A DNA stretch of 60,034 nt from Streptomyces ipomoeae 91-03 (GTDB lineage: Bacteria; Actinomycetota; Actinomycetes; Streptomycetales; Streptomycetaceae): contig NZ_AEJC01000297.1 of NCBI RefSeq assembly GCF_000317595.1, positions 1-60,034 of the forward strand, given 5' to 3'. The position numbers and the translations under genes are program-made. Numbering within the stretch: position 1 is the first letter of the stretch; every line of letters begins with the position of its first letter. Positions 8,836-17,573 of the stretch are shown here, piece after piece. Under the pieces are notes generated by a model. It was given only the letters and a program-made list of their open reading frames with translations. It was not told the DNA's origin and did not search any database.

Positions 8836-10524
8836 ATGCCCGTACCCGTACCGCGGCAGAGACCGGTCCCGGCCGCGGAGAGTGGTCAGGCGCACGCCGT
8901 GTCCGCACCCAGCGTCCCGACCGGAGAGGGCGCCGCCATGAACACCTCGGCCAAGGCCCCCGCCCGGAGCTTCAGCAACTCCCCGCTCCCGTCCAACTCC
9001 CCAGCCCCGACCGACCCGCCCGGTTCAACCCACTTGACTGGTTCGACCGACTTGACCGACTCCATGGGCTCAGCCGACTCCAGCGACTCGGCCGGCCACA
9101 CCGAAGCCGCCGACCCCAGCGACACACCCGGGCCGAGCGAACCGAACGGGCAGAACGGCCTCAACGGACTCACCGGACCCACCGGACCCACCGGACCCAC
9201 CGGACCCACCGGACCCACCGGACCCACCGGACCCAGCGAATCGAACGCGGCGACCGGCCGGGATGAGCACCCCTCCCCCGCCCTCCACCCCGCCCCCACC
9301 AACCTCACCGTCCTGCTGATCGAGGACGACCCGGCGGGTGCCCTGAACGTGCCGGAGTTGCTCGACTCCGCGGGCAAGCCGATCCGTGTCCGCGCCGCCC
9401 GGAACCTCACCGAGGCCCAGCGGCTGCTGACCGACGACGTCAACTGCATCCTCCTGGACCTGGCGCTGCCGGCCCCGGGCCGCACCCCGGCCGAAGCCAC
9501 CGGCCCCGGCGCGGACTCCCGCACCGGCGGCGACGAGGAACTGTCCGTCCTCAAGCACGTCCTCGAACTCGCCCCCCGCCACGCCGTACTGGCGCTCACC
9601 GACTCCGGTGACGCGGAGCGCGGCGCGGAGGCGGTGCGGGTCGGCGCGCAGGACTATCTGTTCCGCGACGAGTTGGACGGCCGTCTGCTGAGCCGCGCGA
9701 TCCGCTACGCGGTGGAGCGGAAGCGGTCGGACACGGCCGAGCGCCGACTCACCGAGTCCAAGCTGCGCGCCCAGGAGAACGCCCGCCTCGAACGCGGCCT
9801 GCTGCCCACGCCCCTCCTGGAGGGCTCTTCCCTGCGGTTCGCGGCCCGTTACCGCCCGGGCCGTTCGCGCGCACTGCTCGGCGGCGACTTCTACGACACC
9901 GTCCGCACCCCCGACGGCACGGTGCACGTCATGATCGGCGACGTCTGCGGGCACGGCCCCGACGAGGCGGCGCTCGGTGTGGAGCTGCGCATCGCCTGGC
10001 GGGCACTGACGTTCGCGGGCCTGTGCGGCGACGAACTGCTCTCCACGCTCCAGCGCGTCCTGGAGCACGAGCGCGAGAGCGACGAGATCTTCGCGACGCT
10101 CTGCACGGTCGACATCGCCTCCGACGGCCGCAGCGCGGGCCTCTGCCTGGCCGGCCACCCGTCCCCGCTGATCGCCCGCCCCGGTCCGGACGGCACCACT
10201 CCGCTGGCCGAGTTGCTGCCGTACGACAACGGCGGTCCCGCCCTCGGCCTGCTTCCGGAGGCTCGTTGGCCCCGTACCCAGATCGAGCTGGGCGCCGTCT
10301 GGAGTCTGATGCTCTACACGGACGGCCTGATAGAGGGCCGGATCGGCGGCAACGGCAAGGAACGTCTCGGCCAGGACGGCATGGTGGACGTCGTCCGCCG
10401 CCAACTCGCCCGGAATCTGCGCGGCGAGGAACTGCTGTGCGCCACCATGAACGAGGTCCGCGACCTCAACGGCGGCGAACTCACCGACGACGTGGCGGTG
10501 CTCCTCCTGGACCGCAACGGCTGA
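8836..10524 (+). CDS. Receiver-PP2C (SpoIIE-type) serine/threonine phosphatase with collagen-like linker
   Basis: A cytosolic response-regulator phosphatase of 562 residues that probably dephosphorylates an anti-anti-sigma factor. The N-terminal 155 residues are disordered and Ser/Thr/Pro-rich, and end in a run of Gly-Pro-Thr triplets. The receiver domain follows: the acid pair is in LIEDD and the phospho-acceptor is Asp208 in ILLDLALP. The usual lysine is replaced by Arg in DYLFRDELDG. The PP2C domain has GGDFYDTVRTPDG, MIGDVCGHGPDEAALG and a metal-binding end, GGELTDDVAVLLLD. The start at 8836 follows GGGAGGGAAGGA; an alternative ATG at 8938 after GGAGAGG would shorten it by 34 residues. 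An asparagine- and proline-rich leader makes the start uncertain. Confidence 0.93.
   Translation: MPVPVPRQRPVPAAESGQAHAVSAPSVPTGEGAAMNTSAKAPARSFSNSPLPSNSPAPTDPPGSTHLTGSTDLTDSMGSADSSDSAGHTEAADPSDTPGPSEPNGQNGLNGLTGPTGPTGPTGPTGPTGPTGPSESNAATGRDEHPSPALHPAPTNLTVLLIEDDPAGALNVPELLDSAGKPIRVRAARNLTEAQRLLTDDVNCILLDLALPAPGRTPAEATGPGADSRTGGDEELSVLKHVLELAPRHAVLALTDSGDAERGAEAVRVGAQDYLFRDELDGRLLSRAIRYAVERKRSDTAERRLTESKLRAQENARLERGLLPTPLLEGSSLRFAARYRPGRSRALLGGDFYDTVRTPDGTVHVMIGDVCGHGPDEAALGVELRIAWRALTFAGLCGDELLSTLQRVLEHERESDEIFATLCTVDIASDGRSAGLCLAGHPSPLIARPGPDGTTPLAELLPYDNGGPALGLLPEARWPRTQIELGAVWSLMLYTDGLIEGRIGGNGKERLGQDGMVDVVRRQLARNLRGEELLCATMNEVRDLNGGELTDDVAVLLLDRNG
9165..9234 (+). repeat. 9-bp tandem repeat encoding Gly-Pro-Thr triplets
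   Basis: About seven copies of GGACCCACC in frame, coding for a short collagen-like run inside the phosphatase linker. Nine-base units can change copy number without breaking the frame. Confidence 0.9.
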
Positions 10525-10548
10525 CCCGGGTCACATAGGACGGCCCCC

Positions 10549-10622
10549 GGTCACAAAGAACCTGGCACCGGGTCTCAAAGAACCTGGCACCGGGTCTCAA
10601 AGGATCTGGCACCGGGTCACAA
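10549..10622. repeat. 22-bp tandem repeats after the PP2C gene
   Basis: Three copies (10549, 10571, 10593) plus a partial copy of a unit like GGTCTCAAAGAACCTGGCAC, between the phosphatase stop and the convergent DUF2516 gene. Each unit can pair internally (GGTNNC / CCGG), and the array may act in transcript ends. No other role is visible. Confidence 0.85.
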
Positions 10623-10632
10623 GCACCCGGTC

Positions 10633-10977
10633 TCACCGACCGCCGTTGTACGGACCGTACGGACCGTCGCTGCTCGACCCGCGGCGTCCGCCGCGACCGC
10701 CCCCGCCCGAGACCTGCCTGACCGCGGGCCGCACATCCACGATGTACACGATGCTCGCGATGACACCGAGGATCGGCAGGAACGACAGGATCGAGAACAG
10801 ATAGCTCACGACGAGGGCAAGTCCAAGGATGATCAGCCAGAACACCTTGGTCTGCTTGTCCGCCGCGCGGAACGCGTCCTCACGCCGGATCGCGGCGTCG
10901 AACAGCCCGAACGCGGCGAGAGCCATCAGGACGATCTTCAGCAGTCCCAAGAACCCGACGAAGCCCGTCATCAGCAT
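10633..10977 (-). CDS. DUF2516 family membrane protein
   Basis: A small inner-membrane protein of 114 residues with no known function, conserved in actinobacteria. There are three hydrophobic segments: GFVGFLGLLKIVLMALAAFG, VFWLIILGLALVVSYLF and ILGVIASIVYIVDV. Between the first and second is the family motif DAAIRREDAFRAADKQTK. The tail is Gly/Arg-rich (GGGGRGGRRGSSSDGPYG). The longer open frame upstream codes for Arg-rich, repeat-derived sequence, so the start was set at 10977 (MLMTGFVG), or six bases later. It is on the same strand as the HbhA-like gene, with a gap of about 230 bases. Confidence 0.88.
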   Translation of the reverse strand: MLMTGFVGFLGLLKIVLMALAAFGLFDAAIRREDAFRAADKQTKVFWLIILGLALVVSYLFSILSFLPILGVIASIVYIVDVRPAVRQVSGGGGRGGRRGSSSDGPYGPYNGGR

Positions 10978-11208
10978 GCCGCCCACCACCACCCGTTCTG
11001 TTCGCTGTTGCCGACTTCCGACACTCCTACGCGGCCACCGTACCCGTAGAACGGGCCGGCCACCCCAAAGGTGCCCGGCCCGTCCCCGTACCACGAGGTA
11101 CTGCGCACTACGCACGGCCGACCGCGAACGGCCGACCACGCTCGGCCAACCGTGCACGGCCAACCGCTCACGAGGCCACCGTCGGCCCGACGGCTTGCCC
11201 GCTCGGCC

Positions 11209-11808
11209 TTACTTGGCCGGCGGCGTGGTCTTCTTCGCGGTGGTCGTCCGCTTCGCCGGAGCCTTCTTCGCCGCCGGCTTCTTGGCGGCGGAGGCCGACG
11301 CGTCCTCGGCGGCCGGCTTCGCGGCGGGCTCGTCCTTGACCTCGACCGGCTCGGCCTTCGGCTCGACGGCGATCGCGAGCTCCTCGATCTCCTCCGCGGC
11401 CTCGCCACGCCAGGTCTTCACGGTCTGCTCACCGTGCTCGGCGACCCGCTCGTACGTCTCCCGCGCCTTCACCGCGTACTCGGCGGCGACGCCGACACCG
11501 CGCAGCGCGAGGTCCTGGGCGGACTCGCCGAGCTTCTTCAGGTCGGTGTCCAGGGTGCCGAGGAACTCGGCGACCTTGGTCTGGATGGTCTCCTGCGTCT
11601 CCTTGACCCGAGCGGTCGCCTTCTCCTGGACGGCCTTGGGGTCGGTCTGCCGTACGGCGTCGATCCTGGCCGGCGCCTCGGCGCGCAGCTGCTCGACGAG
11701 GCCGGGCACCTTCTTCGCCTGCTGGAGCGCGAGGTCGGCGGTGCCGGCGGCGAAGTAGAGCGGGGTCGGGTCGCTGAGGGTCTTACGCAGGTCGTCAGTG
11801 ATGGCCAT
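11209..11808 (-). CDS. HbhA-like protein with Lys/Ala/Pro histone-like tail
   Basis: A 199-residue protein resembling mycobacterial heparin-binding hemagglutinin. The first 135 residues form amphipathic helices (MAITDDLRKTLSDPTPLYFA, then RVKETQETIQTKV) and are expected to form a coiled coil. The C-terminal 50 residues are a Lys/Ala/Pro-rich basic tail (AAKKPAAKKAPAKRTTTAKK), like histone H1. In mycobacteria such tails bind heparin and lipids; in Streptomyces a DNA- or envelope-binding role is possible, but this is inference. The ribosome site GGAGGACC lies just upstream of the ATG (reverse strand). No signal peptide is present. Confidence 0.85.
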   Translation of the reverse strand: MAITDDLRKTLSDPTPLYFAAGTADLALQQAKKVPGLVEQLRAEAPARIDAVRQTDPKAVQEKATARVKETQETIQTKVAEFLGTLDTDLKKLGESAQDLALRGVGVAAEYAVKARETYERVAEHGEQTVKTWRGEAAEEIEELAIAVEPKAEPVEVKDEPAAKPAAEDASASAAKKPAAKKAPAKRTTTAKKTTPPAK

Positions 11809-11962
11809 GGTGATGGTCCTCCCGGATGGCTTTCGATTGAGGGTTTTGGGGGTCGGCCCACACTTCTGGGCGCACGGACTTATTCGGCGTACGAGCTCAT
11901 GGGCCTAACGCGACGAACGGGCTCATGGGCCTTTTCGACGTACGGGCTCATGGGTGTACGGC
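11809..11962. other. Intergenic region with short direct repeats
   Basis: Between the XRE gene stop and the HbhA-like gene. It holds three spaced copies of a CGNGCTCATGGG-like unit (11893, 11929, 11945 approximately), perhaps with the HbhA-like promoter. No hairpin terminator is obvious. Confidence 0.4.
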
Positions 11963-12424
11963 CTACGCATCGCTGCCGCCGACCTTACGGCTGCCGGGGT
12001 CGACGGTGTCCTGAGCGCCGGGGCCGTCGGACGGACCGCTCTCCTCGCCCGCCACCACCACGGCTGCCGTGACCTCGAATCCGTTCTCCTTGCGGAAGGA
12101 CTCGTAGATCTGGAGCAGCACCTGTTTCTGCCGCTCGTTCAGCGTGGGGTCGGCGAGTATGACCGCGTGGGTCTCGACCTCGTCCCGATCCCGTTCGGCG
12201 TCGAGGATGCCGGCGCGTACGTACAGCGTCTCGGCGGAGATCCGCAGCGCCTTGGCGACCTGCTGCAACACCTCCGCGCTCGGCTTGCGCAGCCCGCGCT
12301 CGATCTGGCTCAGGTAAGGATTCGACACTCCGGCGGCGTCGGCGAGCTGCCTGAGCGACAGCTGCGCGTTCCGCCGCTGTTCACGCAGGTACTCACCGAG
12401 ATTGCCGACATTGAGCGATGCCAT
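11963..12424 (-). CDS. XRE-family transcriptional regulator
   Basis: A 153-residue DNA-binding protein. The N-terminal helix-turn-helix domain (about residues 6-65) is textbook: LGEYLREQRRNAQLSLRQLADAAGVSNPYLSQIERGLRKPSAEVLQQVAKAL. The rest (LYVRAGILD, then HAVILADPTLNERQKQVLLQIYESF) is a short effector or dimer region. The start at 12424 is chosen because the operator palindrome lies 27-54 bases upstream of it, which would be inside the longer frame. That palindrome suggests self-regulation. Conserved Streptomyces relatives sit beside the HbhA-like gene. Target genes other than itself are unknown. Confidence 0.93.
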   Translation of the reverse strand: MASLNVGNLGEYLREQRRNAQLSLRQLADAAGVSNPYLSQIERGLRKPSAEVLQQVAKALRISAETLYVRAGILDAERDRDEVETHAVILADPTLNERQKQVLLQIYESFRKENGFEVTAAVVVAGEESGPSDGPGAQDTVDPGSRKVGGSDA

Positions 12425-12450
12425 GCCTCCACCATGCCCCACCCTCGCTA

Positions 12451-12478
12451 ACTTTTGCAAGCACCTGCTTGCAAAAGT
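12451..12478. promoter_or_regulatory. Perfect palindrome upstream of the XRE gene, probable autoregulatory operator
   Basis: Two 13-base arms, ACTTTTGCAAGCA and TGCTTGCAAAAGT, match perfectly around a 2-base centre. It is AT-richer than its surroundings and lies 27 bases upstream of the XRE start. This is the usual place and shape for an XRE dimer operator. The Tn7-like left end begins 45 bases further upstream, leaving this site intact. Confidence 0.75.
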
Positions 12479-12523
12479 GCGCCACGCCACTCTCGGTGAG
12501 TCCACCCACGGGCCGGGTGACCT

Positions 12524-12625
12524 GTCTCGCTGAAGATGGGCCAGTCTCGGTCCGTCTGGGCCATCTGGGCTTGCGTCTCAGTCAACCTTGGCCATCTGCT
12601 GATCTGTCTCGCTCTTTCTGAGCCA
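12524..12625 (+). repeat. Left end of the Tn7-like element: four 20-bp TnsB-type binding repeats
   Basis: Direct copies begin at 12524 (GTCTCGCTGAAGATGGGCCA), 12544 (GTCTCGGTCCGTCTGGGCCA), 12575 (GTCTCAGTCAACCTTGGCCA) and 12606 (GTCTCGCTCTTTCTGAGCCA). The conserved parts are GTCTCNNT and GNCCA. Spacing is 20, 31 and 31 bases. Arrays of 20-22-bp repeats at the ends are where TnsB binds in Tn7 relatives. Confidence 0.85.
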
Positions 12626-12684
12626 CTGCCGCGCCCAGTTGCCTACGGTCGTTGTACGTGGTCCGCGCCGGGTAGGGGTGGCTG

Positions 12685-13461
12685 GTGGAGGTTGAGGACT
12701 TCTGGCTGGAGTACGTCGACGCTCGCGGTGAGCTGCATGGAGGGCCGCTTGAGGTGATGGGGGCGACGCGTTTCGAGGCGGCCGGGCAGGTGCGGGCGTT
12801 TCCGTCCTACCGGGGTCAGCGCAGTTTCCCCGGCTGGTACTGGGCTGCCACGGGTGCCGAGTTGGTGGGTTACGAGTCGTGGGTGGAGCTCGGTCAGCTG
12901 ATGCGGCTGGACTCCGATCCGGGCGTGGTGGCGATGGCGTCGCAGCCGTTCCGGCTCTCGTGGCGATCTGGCGGCCGGGCGCGGCGGATCAGCCATACGC
13001 CGGACTACTTCGTACGCCGTCGGGACGGCACCGGTGTGGTGCTGGACGTGCGTCCCGACGATCGGATCGAGCCTGAGGACGCGGTGAAGTTCGAGGTCAC
13101 GGCAGCGGTCTGCGCCCGGGTGGGCTGGGGCTTTGAGCGGGTTGGTGTGCTTGATCCGGTGCTGGCGGCGAATCTGCGCTGGTTGTCGGGGTACCGGCAT
13201 CCGCGGGTGCGGCGAGAGCCGGTGGCGGCGAAGTTGCGGGCGGCATTCGCCCGGCCCCGGGGTCTCTTGGCGGGCGTTGGTGCGGTGGGCGATCCGATCG
13301 TCGTGCTGCCGGTGCTCTTCCATCTGCTCTGGTGCCGGGAGCTGACGGTGGATCTGGAGTCCGGTCTGCTGTCGGCGGCCACGTTGGTGCGCCCGGTTCC
13401 CGTGGTCGCGGAGGAGGTGGGCAGGGATGCCGACGCGTCCGCGGCTGCTGTCGCTGGGTGA
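12685..13461 (+). CDS. tnsA: TnsA-like transposon endonuclease subunit
   Basis: In Tn7, TnsA cuts the 5' ends of the element so that it moves by cut-and-paste. This 258-residue protein has the restriction-type fold motifs: a Glu in YESWVELGQLMRLD (about residue 66), HTPDYFVRRRDG with the metal-binding Asp near 112, and VVLDVRPDDR. The last corresponds to the E-V-K motif of Tn7 TnsA, with Asp and Arg in place of Glu and Lys. A C-terminal winged-helix-like part (LLWCRELTVDLESGLLSAAT) could contact the partner ATPase. The start is a GTG at 12685 after GGGGTGG. The 3' end overlaps tnsB by 35 bases. Confidence 0.88.
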   Translation: MEVEDFWLEYVDARGELHGGPLEVMGATRFEAAGQVRAFPSYRGQRSFPGWYWAATGAELVGYESWVELGQLMRLDSDPGVVAMASQPFRLSWRSGGRARRISHTPDYFVRRRDGTGVVLDVRPDDRIEPEDAVKFEVTAAVCARVGWGFERVGVLDPVLAANLRWLSGYRHPRVRREPVAAKLRAAFARPRGLLAGVGAVGDPIVVLPVLFHLLWCRELTVDLESGLLSAATLVRPVPVVAEEVGRDADASAAAVAG

Positions 13462-15523
13462 CAGGGTCCGCTACGACGGGCGGGAGCACACGGTTGCCGC
13501 CCTGCACGGCTCGTCGGTGCGGCTGGTCGATGACGCCCAGGCCGCCAGCGTCGTACTGCTGGGACACCTGCTGGCGTCCGAGGGATTCACCGTGCTCAGC
13601 ACCGCGCTGAGCCGCCCGCCGCTGCCGGAGGCCGGGGTGCTGGAAGGCCTGCCGGAGGAAGCGGCACAGCGGGCTGAGTGGTGGCGGCGGCACCTGACCG
13701 AGTTGCTCACCGGGCGTCCGGACGGCGATGCCAACGTCCCGGTTCGGGCCGAGTATGACCCTGCGGTGCACTCCCTGCGGCAGCGGGAGCTGACCAAGGT
13801 GGCCGAACTGCGGAACTCCGGTGAGGAGGTGGGACTGAGCACGCTGCGCCGGATGCGGTCCCGCTTCGAGAGCAAAGGGGTGGCGGGCCTGGTGGACGGC
13901 AGGCTGCGCAAGCCCGCTACCGGCATGGGCCGGGCCGATCCCCGGGTGGTCGACGCGATCGCGAAGGTCGCGGGCAGCCGGACCGACGAGCCGACCGTCT
14001 CCGCGCAGGTGCTGCGGCGCCAGGTCGAACGGCTCCTGGTCGCCGAGCACGGTGCTGGAACAGTCCAGATGCCGTCCAGGGCAACGTTCTACCGTCTGCT
14101 GGAGGCGGTCTCGACCGGACAGCATCTCTTCGGTTCGGCTCGCACCCGCCGCTCGCTGGGCAAGCAGCCGAAGCGGATGTTCGGGCAGCTGACGGCAGCC
14201 CGGCCCGGCGAGGTGATGGAGATCGACTCCACGCCACTGGATGTCATGGTCATCCACGATGACGGAACGGTGGACCGCTGCGAGCTAACCGGGCTGATCG
14301 ACCTGGCCACTCGGACCCTGGCCGCAGTGGTGCTGCGGCCGTCGACGAAGGCGGTGGACGCCGCGCTGCTGCTGGCACGCGCCATGACACCGGAACCGGT
14401 TCGTCCCGGATGGTCCGACGCTCTGCGCATGTCGCGCTCCGTGCTGCCCTACGCTTCCTTGCTGTCGCTGGACGAGCGACTGGACAAGGCCGCCGCGATC
14501 CCGGTGATCGTTCCTGAGACGGTGGTCAGCGACCACGGCAAGGCGTTTATCTCGGACAACTTCCGCAATGCCTGCCGTCACTTGGGGATCTCTTTCCAGC
14601 CCGCACACCCGGATACGCCGACCGACAAGCCGCACATCGAGCGGACTTTGGGCTCGGTGTCGACGATGTTCGCCCAGTACGTGGCCGGCTACACAGGACG
14701 CAGTGCCGAGATGCGGGGCAAGGACCCGGCCGCGCAGGCAGCCTGGTCCATCCACGAACTCCAGGGGCTTCTCCAGGAATGGATTGTCGTCTGGCAGACC
14801 AGGCCGCACGACGGTCTGCGCGACCCCTTGATGCCGGACCGGCCACTGAGCCCGAACGAGAAGTACGCCGCGCTGGTGTCAGCAGCCGGATACGTCCCCG
14901 TTGCGCTCAGCCCGGAGGAGTACATCCAGCTCATGCCCCGCGAGTGGCGGGTCATCGGCCGCAGTGGGGTGCGGATCAACAACCGCACTTACGACGCTCC
15001 CGCACTCACCCCTTTCCGGCGCCAGCCCTCGGGGGCAGGTCCGGACGGCAAGCTCTGGGAGGTCCACTACGACCCCTACGACATCTCCTGTATCTGGGTA
15101 CGCAACCATCACGACACGGGCTGGATCACCGCGACCTGGCGCCACCTGCGCACCTCTCCCGTCCCGATGGGCGAGCTGGTCTTCGACCGGGCCCACCAGA
15201 TTCTGACCGAACGCGGTCAGCGCAAGCCGAACGAGGATGCCATCGCACAGGCTGCGGCAGAGCTGCTGGACCGGGCCTCGGACGGAGCCGATCACGAGTC
15301 TGGCCGCCGGCCGGAGGCGAAAGGCCGCTCAGCCCGGCAACGCGACCGCAAGGTCGCCGCCCGCACCCGAGCCACCAGCGAGCCCGCCTGGCCGAGGCCA
15401 ACGCCCGCCCCGGAGCCGGAACCACAGCCGGAACCGACGAGTGAAGAGGACGACGGCGAACTCGCCGACGTCGTCCCACTGGAGATCTTCGACGCACGCA
15501 AGGAGGCCGAGAAGTGGTGGTAA
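13427..15523 (+). CDS. tnsB: TnsB-like DDE transposase
   Basis: The strand-transfer enzyme of the element, 698 residues. It has an N-terminal DNA-binding region with a helix-turn-helix (STLRRMRSRFESKGVAGLVDG, then a second at SAQVLRRQVERLL). The retroviral-integrase-type core holds Asp267 in MEIDSTPLDVMV, Asp369 in VVSDHGKAF and Glu405 in DKPHIERTLGS, a perfect D,D-35-E layout. A Mu-type C-terminal beta-barrel follows (RINNRTYDAPAL, then VHYDPYDISCIWV). The end is a Pro/Glu-rich tail likely to bind TnsC. It overlaps tnsA by 35 bases and tnsC by 10, showing a translationally coupled operon. Confidence 0.96.
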   Translation: MPTRPRLLSLGDRVRYDGREHTVAALHGSSVRLVDDAQAASVVLLGHLLASEGFTVLSTALSRPPLPEAGVLEGLPEEAAQRAEWWRRHLTELLTGRPDGDANVPVRAEYDPAVHSLRQRELTKVAELRNSGEEVGLSTLRRMRSRFESKGVAGLVDGRLRKPATGMGRADPRVVDAIAKVAGSRTDEPTVSAQVLRRQVERLLVAEHGAGTVQMPSRATFYRLLEAVSTGQHLFGSARTRRSLGKQPKRMFGQLTAARPGEVMEIDSTPLDVMVIHDDGTVDRCELTGLIDLATRTLAAVVLRPSTKAVDAALLLARAMTPEPVRPGWSDALRMSRSVLPYASLLSLDERLDKAAAIPVIVPETVVSDHGKAFISDNFRNACRHLGISFQPAHPDTPTDKPHIERTLGSVSTMFAQYVAGYTGRSAEMRGKDPAAQAAWSIHELQGLLQEWIVVWQTRPHDGLRDPLMPDRPLSPNEKYAALVSAAGYVPVALSPEEYIQLMPREWRVIGRSGVRINNRTYDAPALTPFRRQPSGAGPDGKLWEVHYDPYDISCIWVRNHHDTGWITATWRHLRTSPVPMGELVFDRAHQILTERGQRKPNEDAIAQAAAELLDRASDGADHESGRRPEAKGRSARQRDRKVAARTRATSEPAWPRPTPAPEPEPQPEPTSEEDDGELADVVPLEIFDARKEAEKWW

Positions 15524-16560
15524 ACGCGGCGGAGTCGGGCAGGGAGGAAGCGGGGCTGCCCGATGCCTGGACCGATCCCTCCACCCGGCTGGAGGGCTGG
15601 CGGCGTTTCGTCGATGCCGACCCGGCCGTCTTCGAGGTGCTGCCCGAGGAGCAGTGGCAGGACCTGTCCTCGCAGCTCCGGGAGACCTACGACGAGGCCC
15701 GCATCGCCTACCACTCCGAACTCCAGGTTGTCCGCACGTCCACGGTCAAGGAGATCGCCCACCAGGGGCGGCTGCTGACGCTGCTCAACCAGCGCGAGCA
15801 CGGCGCCCGCCGCGGGATGATCGTCTCCGGCCAGTGGACGACAGGGAAGACCACCGCGCTCAAACAACTCGGCCGCACCCACGAGCTCCGCATCCGGCAG
15901 CGCTACCCGGGCAGCGACCGCATCCCGGTCGTCTACATCACCGCCCCGCCCAAAGGCTCACCGCGCAAACTCGCCCTGGAATTCGCCCGGTTCCTCGGCC
16001 TGCCCATGATCACCCCGCGGCACAACACCATCGACGTCACCAGCGCCGTCTGCCAGGTGATGATCGAAGCCCGCACGGAGCTCGTCCTTGTCGACGAAAT
16101 CCACCTGCTCAACCACGCGACCACCGCTGGCGAAGACCTCTCCGATCACCTGAAGTATTTCACCGAACACCTGCCCGCGACGTTCGTCTATGCCGGGATC
16201 AACGTCGAGAAGTCCGGCCTGTTCACCGGGATCCGCGGCAAGCAGCTCGGGGGCCGGTGCATCCTGGTCCGCACCGGCGCCTTCCCGCCCAACACCGAGT
16301 GGCGAGCGCTGGTCGCCTCCCTGGAGACAACCCTCCGCCTCCACCGGCACCAGACCGGCACCCTGGTCAGCCTCTCGAAATACCTGCACCAGCGAACCGG
16401 CGGCATGATCGGAAGCCTCTCCCACCTGATCCGGGCCGCAGCCATCTCCGCCATCCTCGACGGCAGCGAACAGATCACCAAAACCCTCCTGCGCGGCATC
16501 CGCGTCGACCACAACAGCGAATCCGACTCCCCGCCCGAACCGCGCAGGACAGCCGGATGA
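15514..16560 (+). CDS. tnsC: TnsC-like AAA+ ATPase
   Basis: Links target selection (TniQ) to the transposase and licenses insertion; AAA+ proteins of this group form filaments on DNA. In 348 residues it has the Walker A motif SGQWTTGKTTALKQLG (about 104-119), Walker B TELVLVDEIHLL, sensor-type residues around TFVYAGINVEKSGLF, and a C-terminal lid with RTGGMIGSLSHLIRAAA. The GTG start lies inside the last codons of tnsB, and its TGA overlaps the ATG of tniQ. The long N-terminal part (about 95 residues) could hold the TnsB contact. Confidence 0.94.
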   Translation: MVVNAAESGREEAGLPDAWTDPSTRLEGWRRFVDADPAVFEVLPEEQWQDLSSQLRETYDEARIAYHSELQVVRTSTVKEIAHQGRLLTLLNQREHGARRGMIVSGQWTTGKTTALKQLGRTHELRIRQRYPGSDRIPVVYITAPPKGSPRKLALEFARFLGLPMITPRHNTIDVTSAVCQVMIEARTELVLVDEIHLLNHATTAGEDLSDHLKYFTEHLPATFVYAGINVEKSGLFTGIRGKQLGGRCILVRTGAFPPNTEWRALVASLETTLRLHRHQTGTLVSLSKYLHQRTGGMIGSLSHLIRAAAISAILDGSEQITKTLLRGIRVDHNSESDSPPEPRRTAG

Positions 16561-17459
16561 GCCCACGTTTCGAGCCCGTCCTTTTCCGTCCGCTGCCGCG
16601 ACCACTCAAGCCCTTCCCGCAGGAGACCAAGCAATCGTTCCTGGGCCGACTCGCAGCGGCGAACGCGATGCCCGTCCACCGCATCCAGCAGCCCTCCCGG
16701 TGGCTGCCCTCCCGCCTGGACTCAATTGACCAGCTCAGCGTCCTGAGCGGACAGCCGCGCTCATCAATCCAGCACGCGATCCCCCAGTGGGAGAAGCAGC
16801 CAGGCAACCTTCCGCAAGGACCTCTCGCTGCGACTCCCCGATGGGCCTGCCGACGCTGTGTCGCACGCAGAACCGGCACCCCGGACGAACGCGTCAAGAT
16901 CTGGATGTCGAACTATCACGACCAGGTCTGCATCCCCCACCGTCTCTGGATCGGCCGGGCCGTTGAGACGCCCGCGAACCAGTTCGACCTCGCTGGCCTT
17001 CCCGAGGTCGTCAGCGCTCAACGGCGTCACTACAGGCTCCTGCGCCGCTACGGGCCTGACGTGCTCAACCCCTGCTACGTGCAGTGCTCTGGTCTCTGGC
17101 ACGCTCTCCTCCGGCACGGGTACCTGCTCGGCGATCACACTCACCGACTTGCCCGACTTCGGCCCCGCTCTTCCCGCACCGTCCGGCCCTGGCACTCCGA
17201 GCGCTATGCCGTGGTCTATCCGGAGATCGTCAAGACCATGGTGCTCTACGCCGCTCCCCAGTGGCGCGGTCTGGCGACATCCAGCGACGAGGAGGGCTTC
17301 CGTGCCTTCCATGCTGAGTTCACACGACGACTTCCCATCGATACCCCTCTGCGCACAACGGCCAAGCCCTGGTTCCTCCATCAACTCCGCGTCATCGCGC
17401 ACGCGATCGAGGACGCCCCACAACGGACCGCGCCCCGGCGTCCCAGCCTCCTCAAGTGA
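16557..17459 (+). CDS. tniQ: TniQ/TnsD-like target-selection protein
   Basis: A 300-residue TniQ-family protein, expected to bind a target and recruit TnsC. The N-terminal TniQ core has the family phrase ETKQSFLGRLAAANAM, followed by a zinc site formed by WACRRCVARR and, about 25 residues later, VCIPHRLWIG. The second half (RRYGPDVLNPCYVQC, then a basic helix pair) is shorter than in TnsD of Tn7, closer to the TniQ size of Tn5053 and CAST elements. No separate TnsD or TnsE is present, so it probably acts alone. It is the last gene of the overlapping tns operon. Confidence 0.92.
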   Translation: MSPRFEPVLFRPLPRPLKPFPQETKQSFLGRLAAANAMPVHRIQQPSRWLPSRLDSIDQLSVLSGQPRSSIQHAIPQWEKQPGNLPQGPLAATPRWACRRCVARRTGTPDERVKIWMSNYHDQVCIPHRLWIGRAVETPANQFDLAGLPEVVSAQRRHYRLLRRYGPDVLNPCYVQCSGLWHALLRHGYLLGDHTHRLARLRPRSSRTVRPWHSERYAVVYPEIVKTMVLYAAPQWRGLATSSDEEGFRAFHAEFTRRLPIDTPLRTTAKPWFLHQLRVIAHAIEDAPQRTAPRRPSLLK

Positions 17460-17573
17460 ACGATCGCAGAGGAAACATCACGCTGAGTCTCGGCAGCTTG
17501 CGTGCTGCCTCGTCCTCGCGTCGCGCATCCCACCGCTCACCGAGCGGCCCGGACCCGCCCATCCACACTACGC

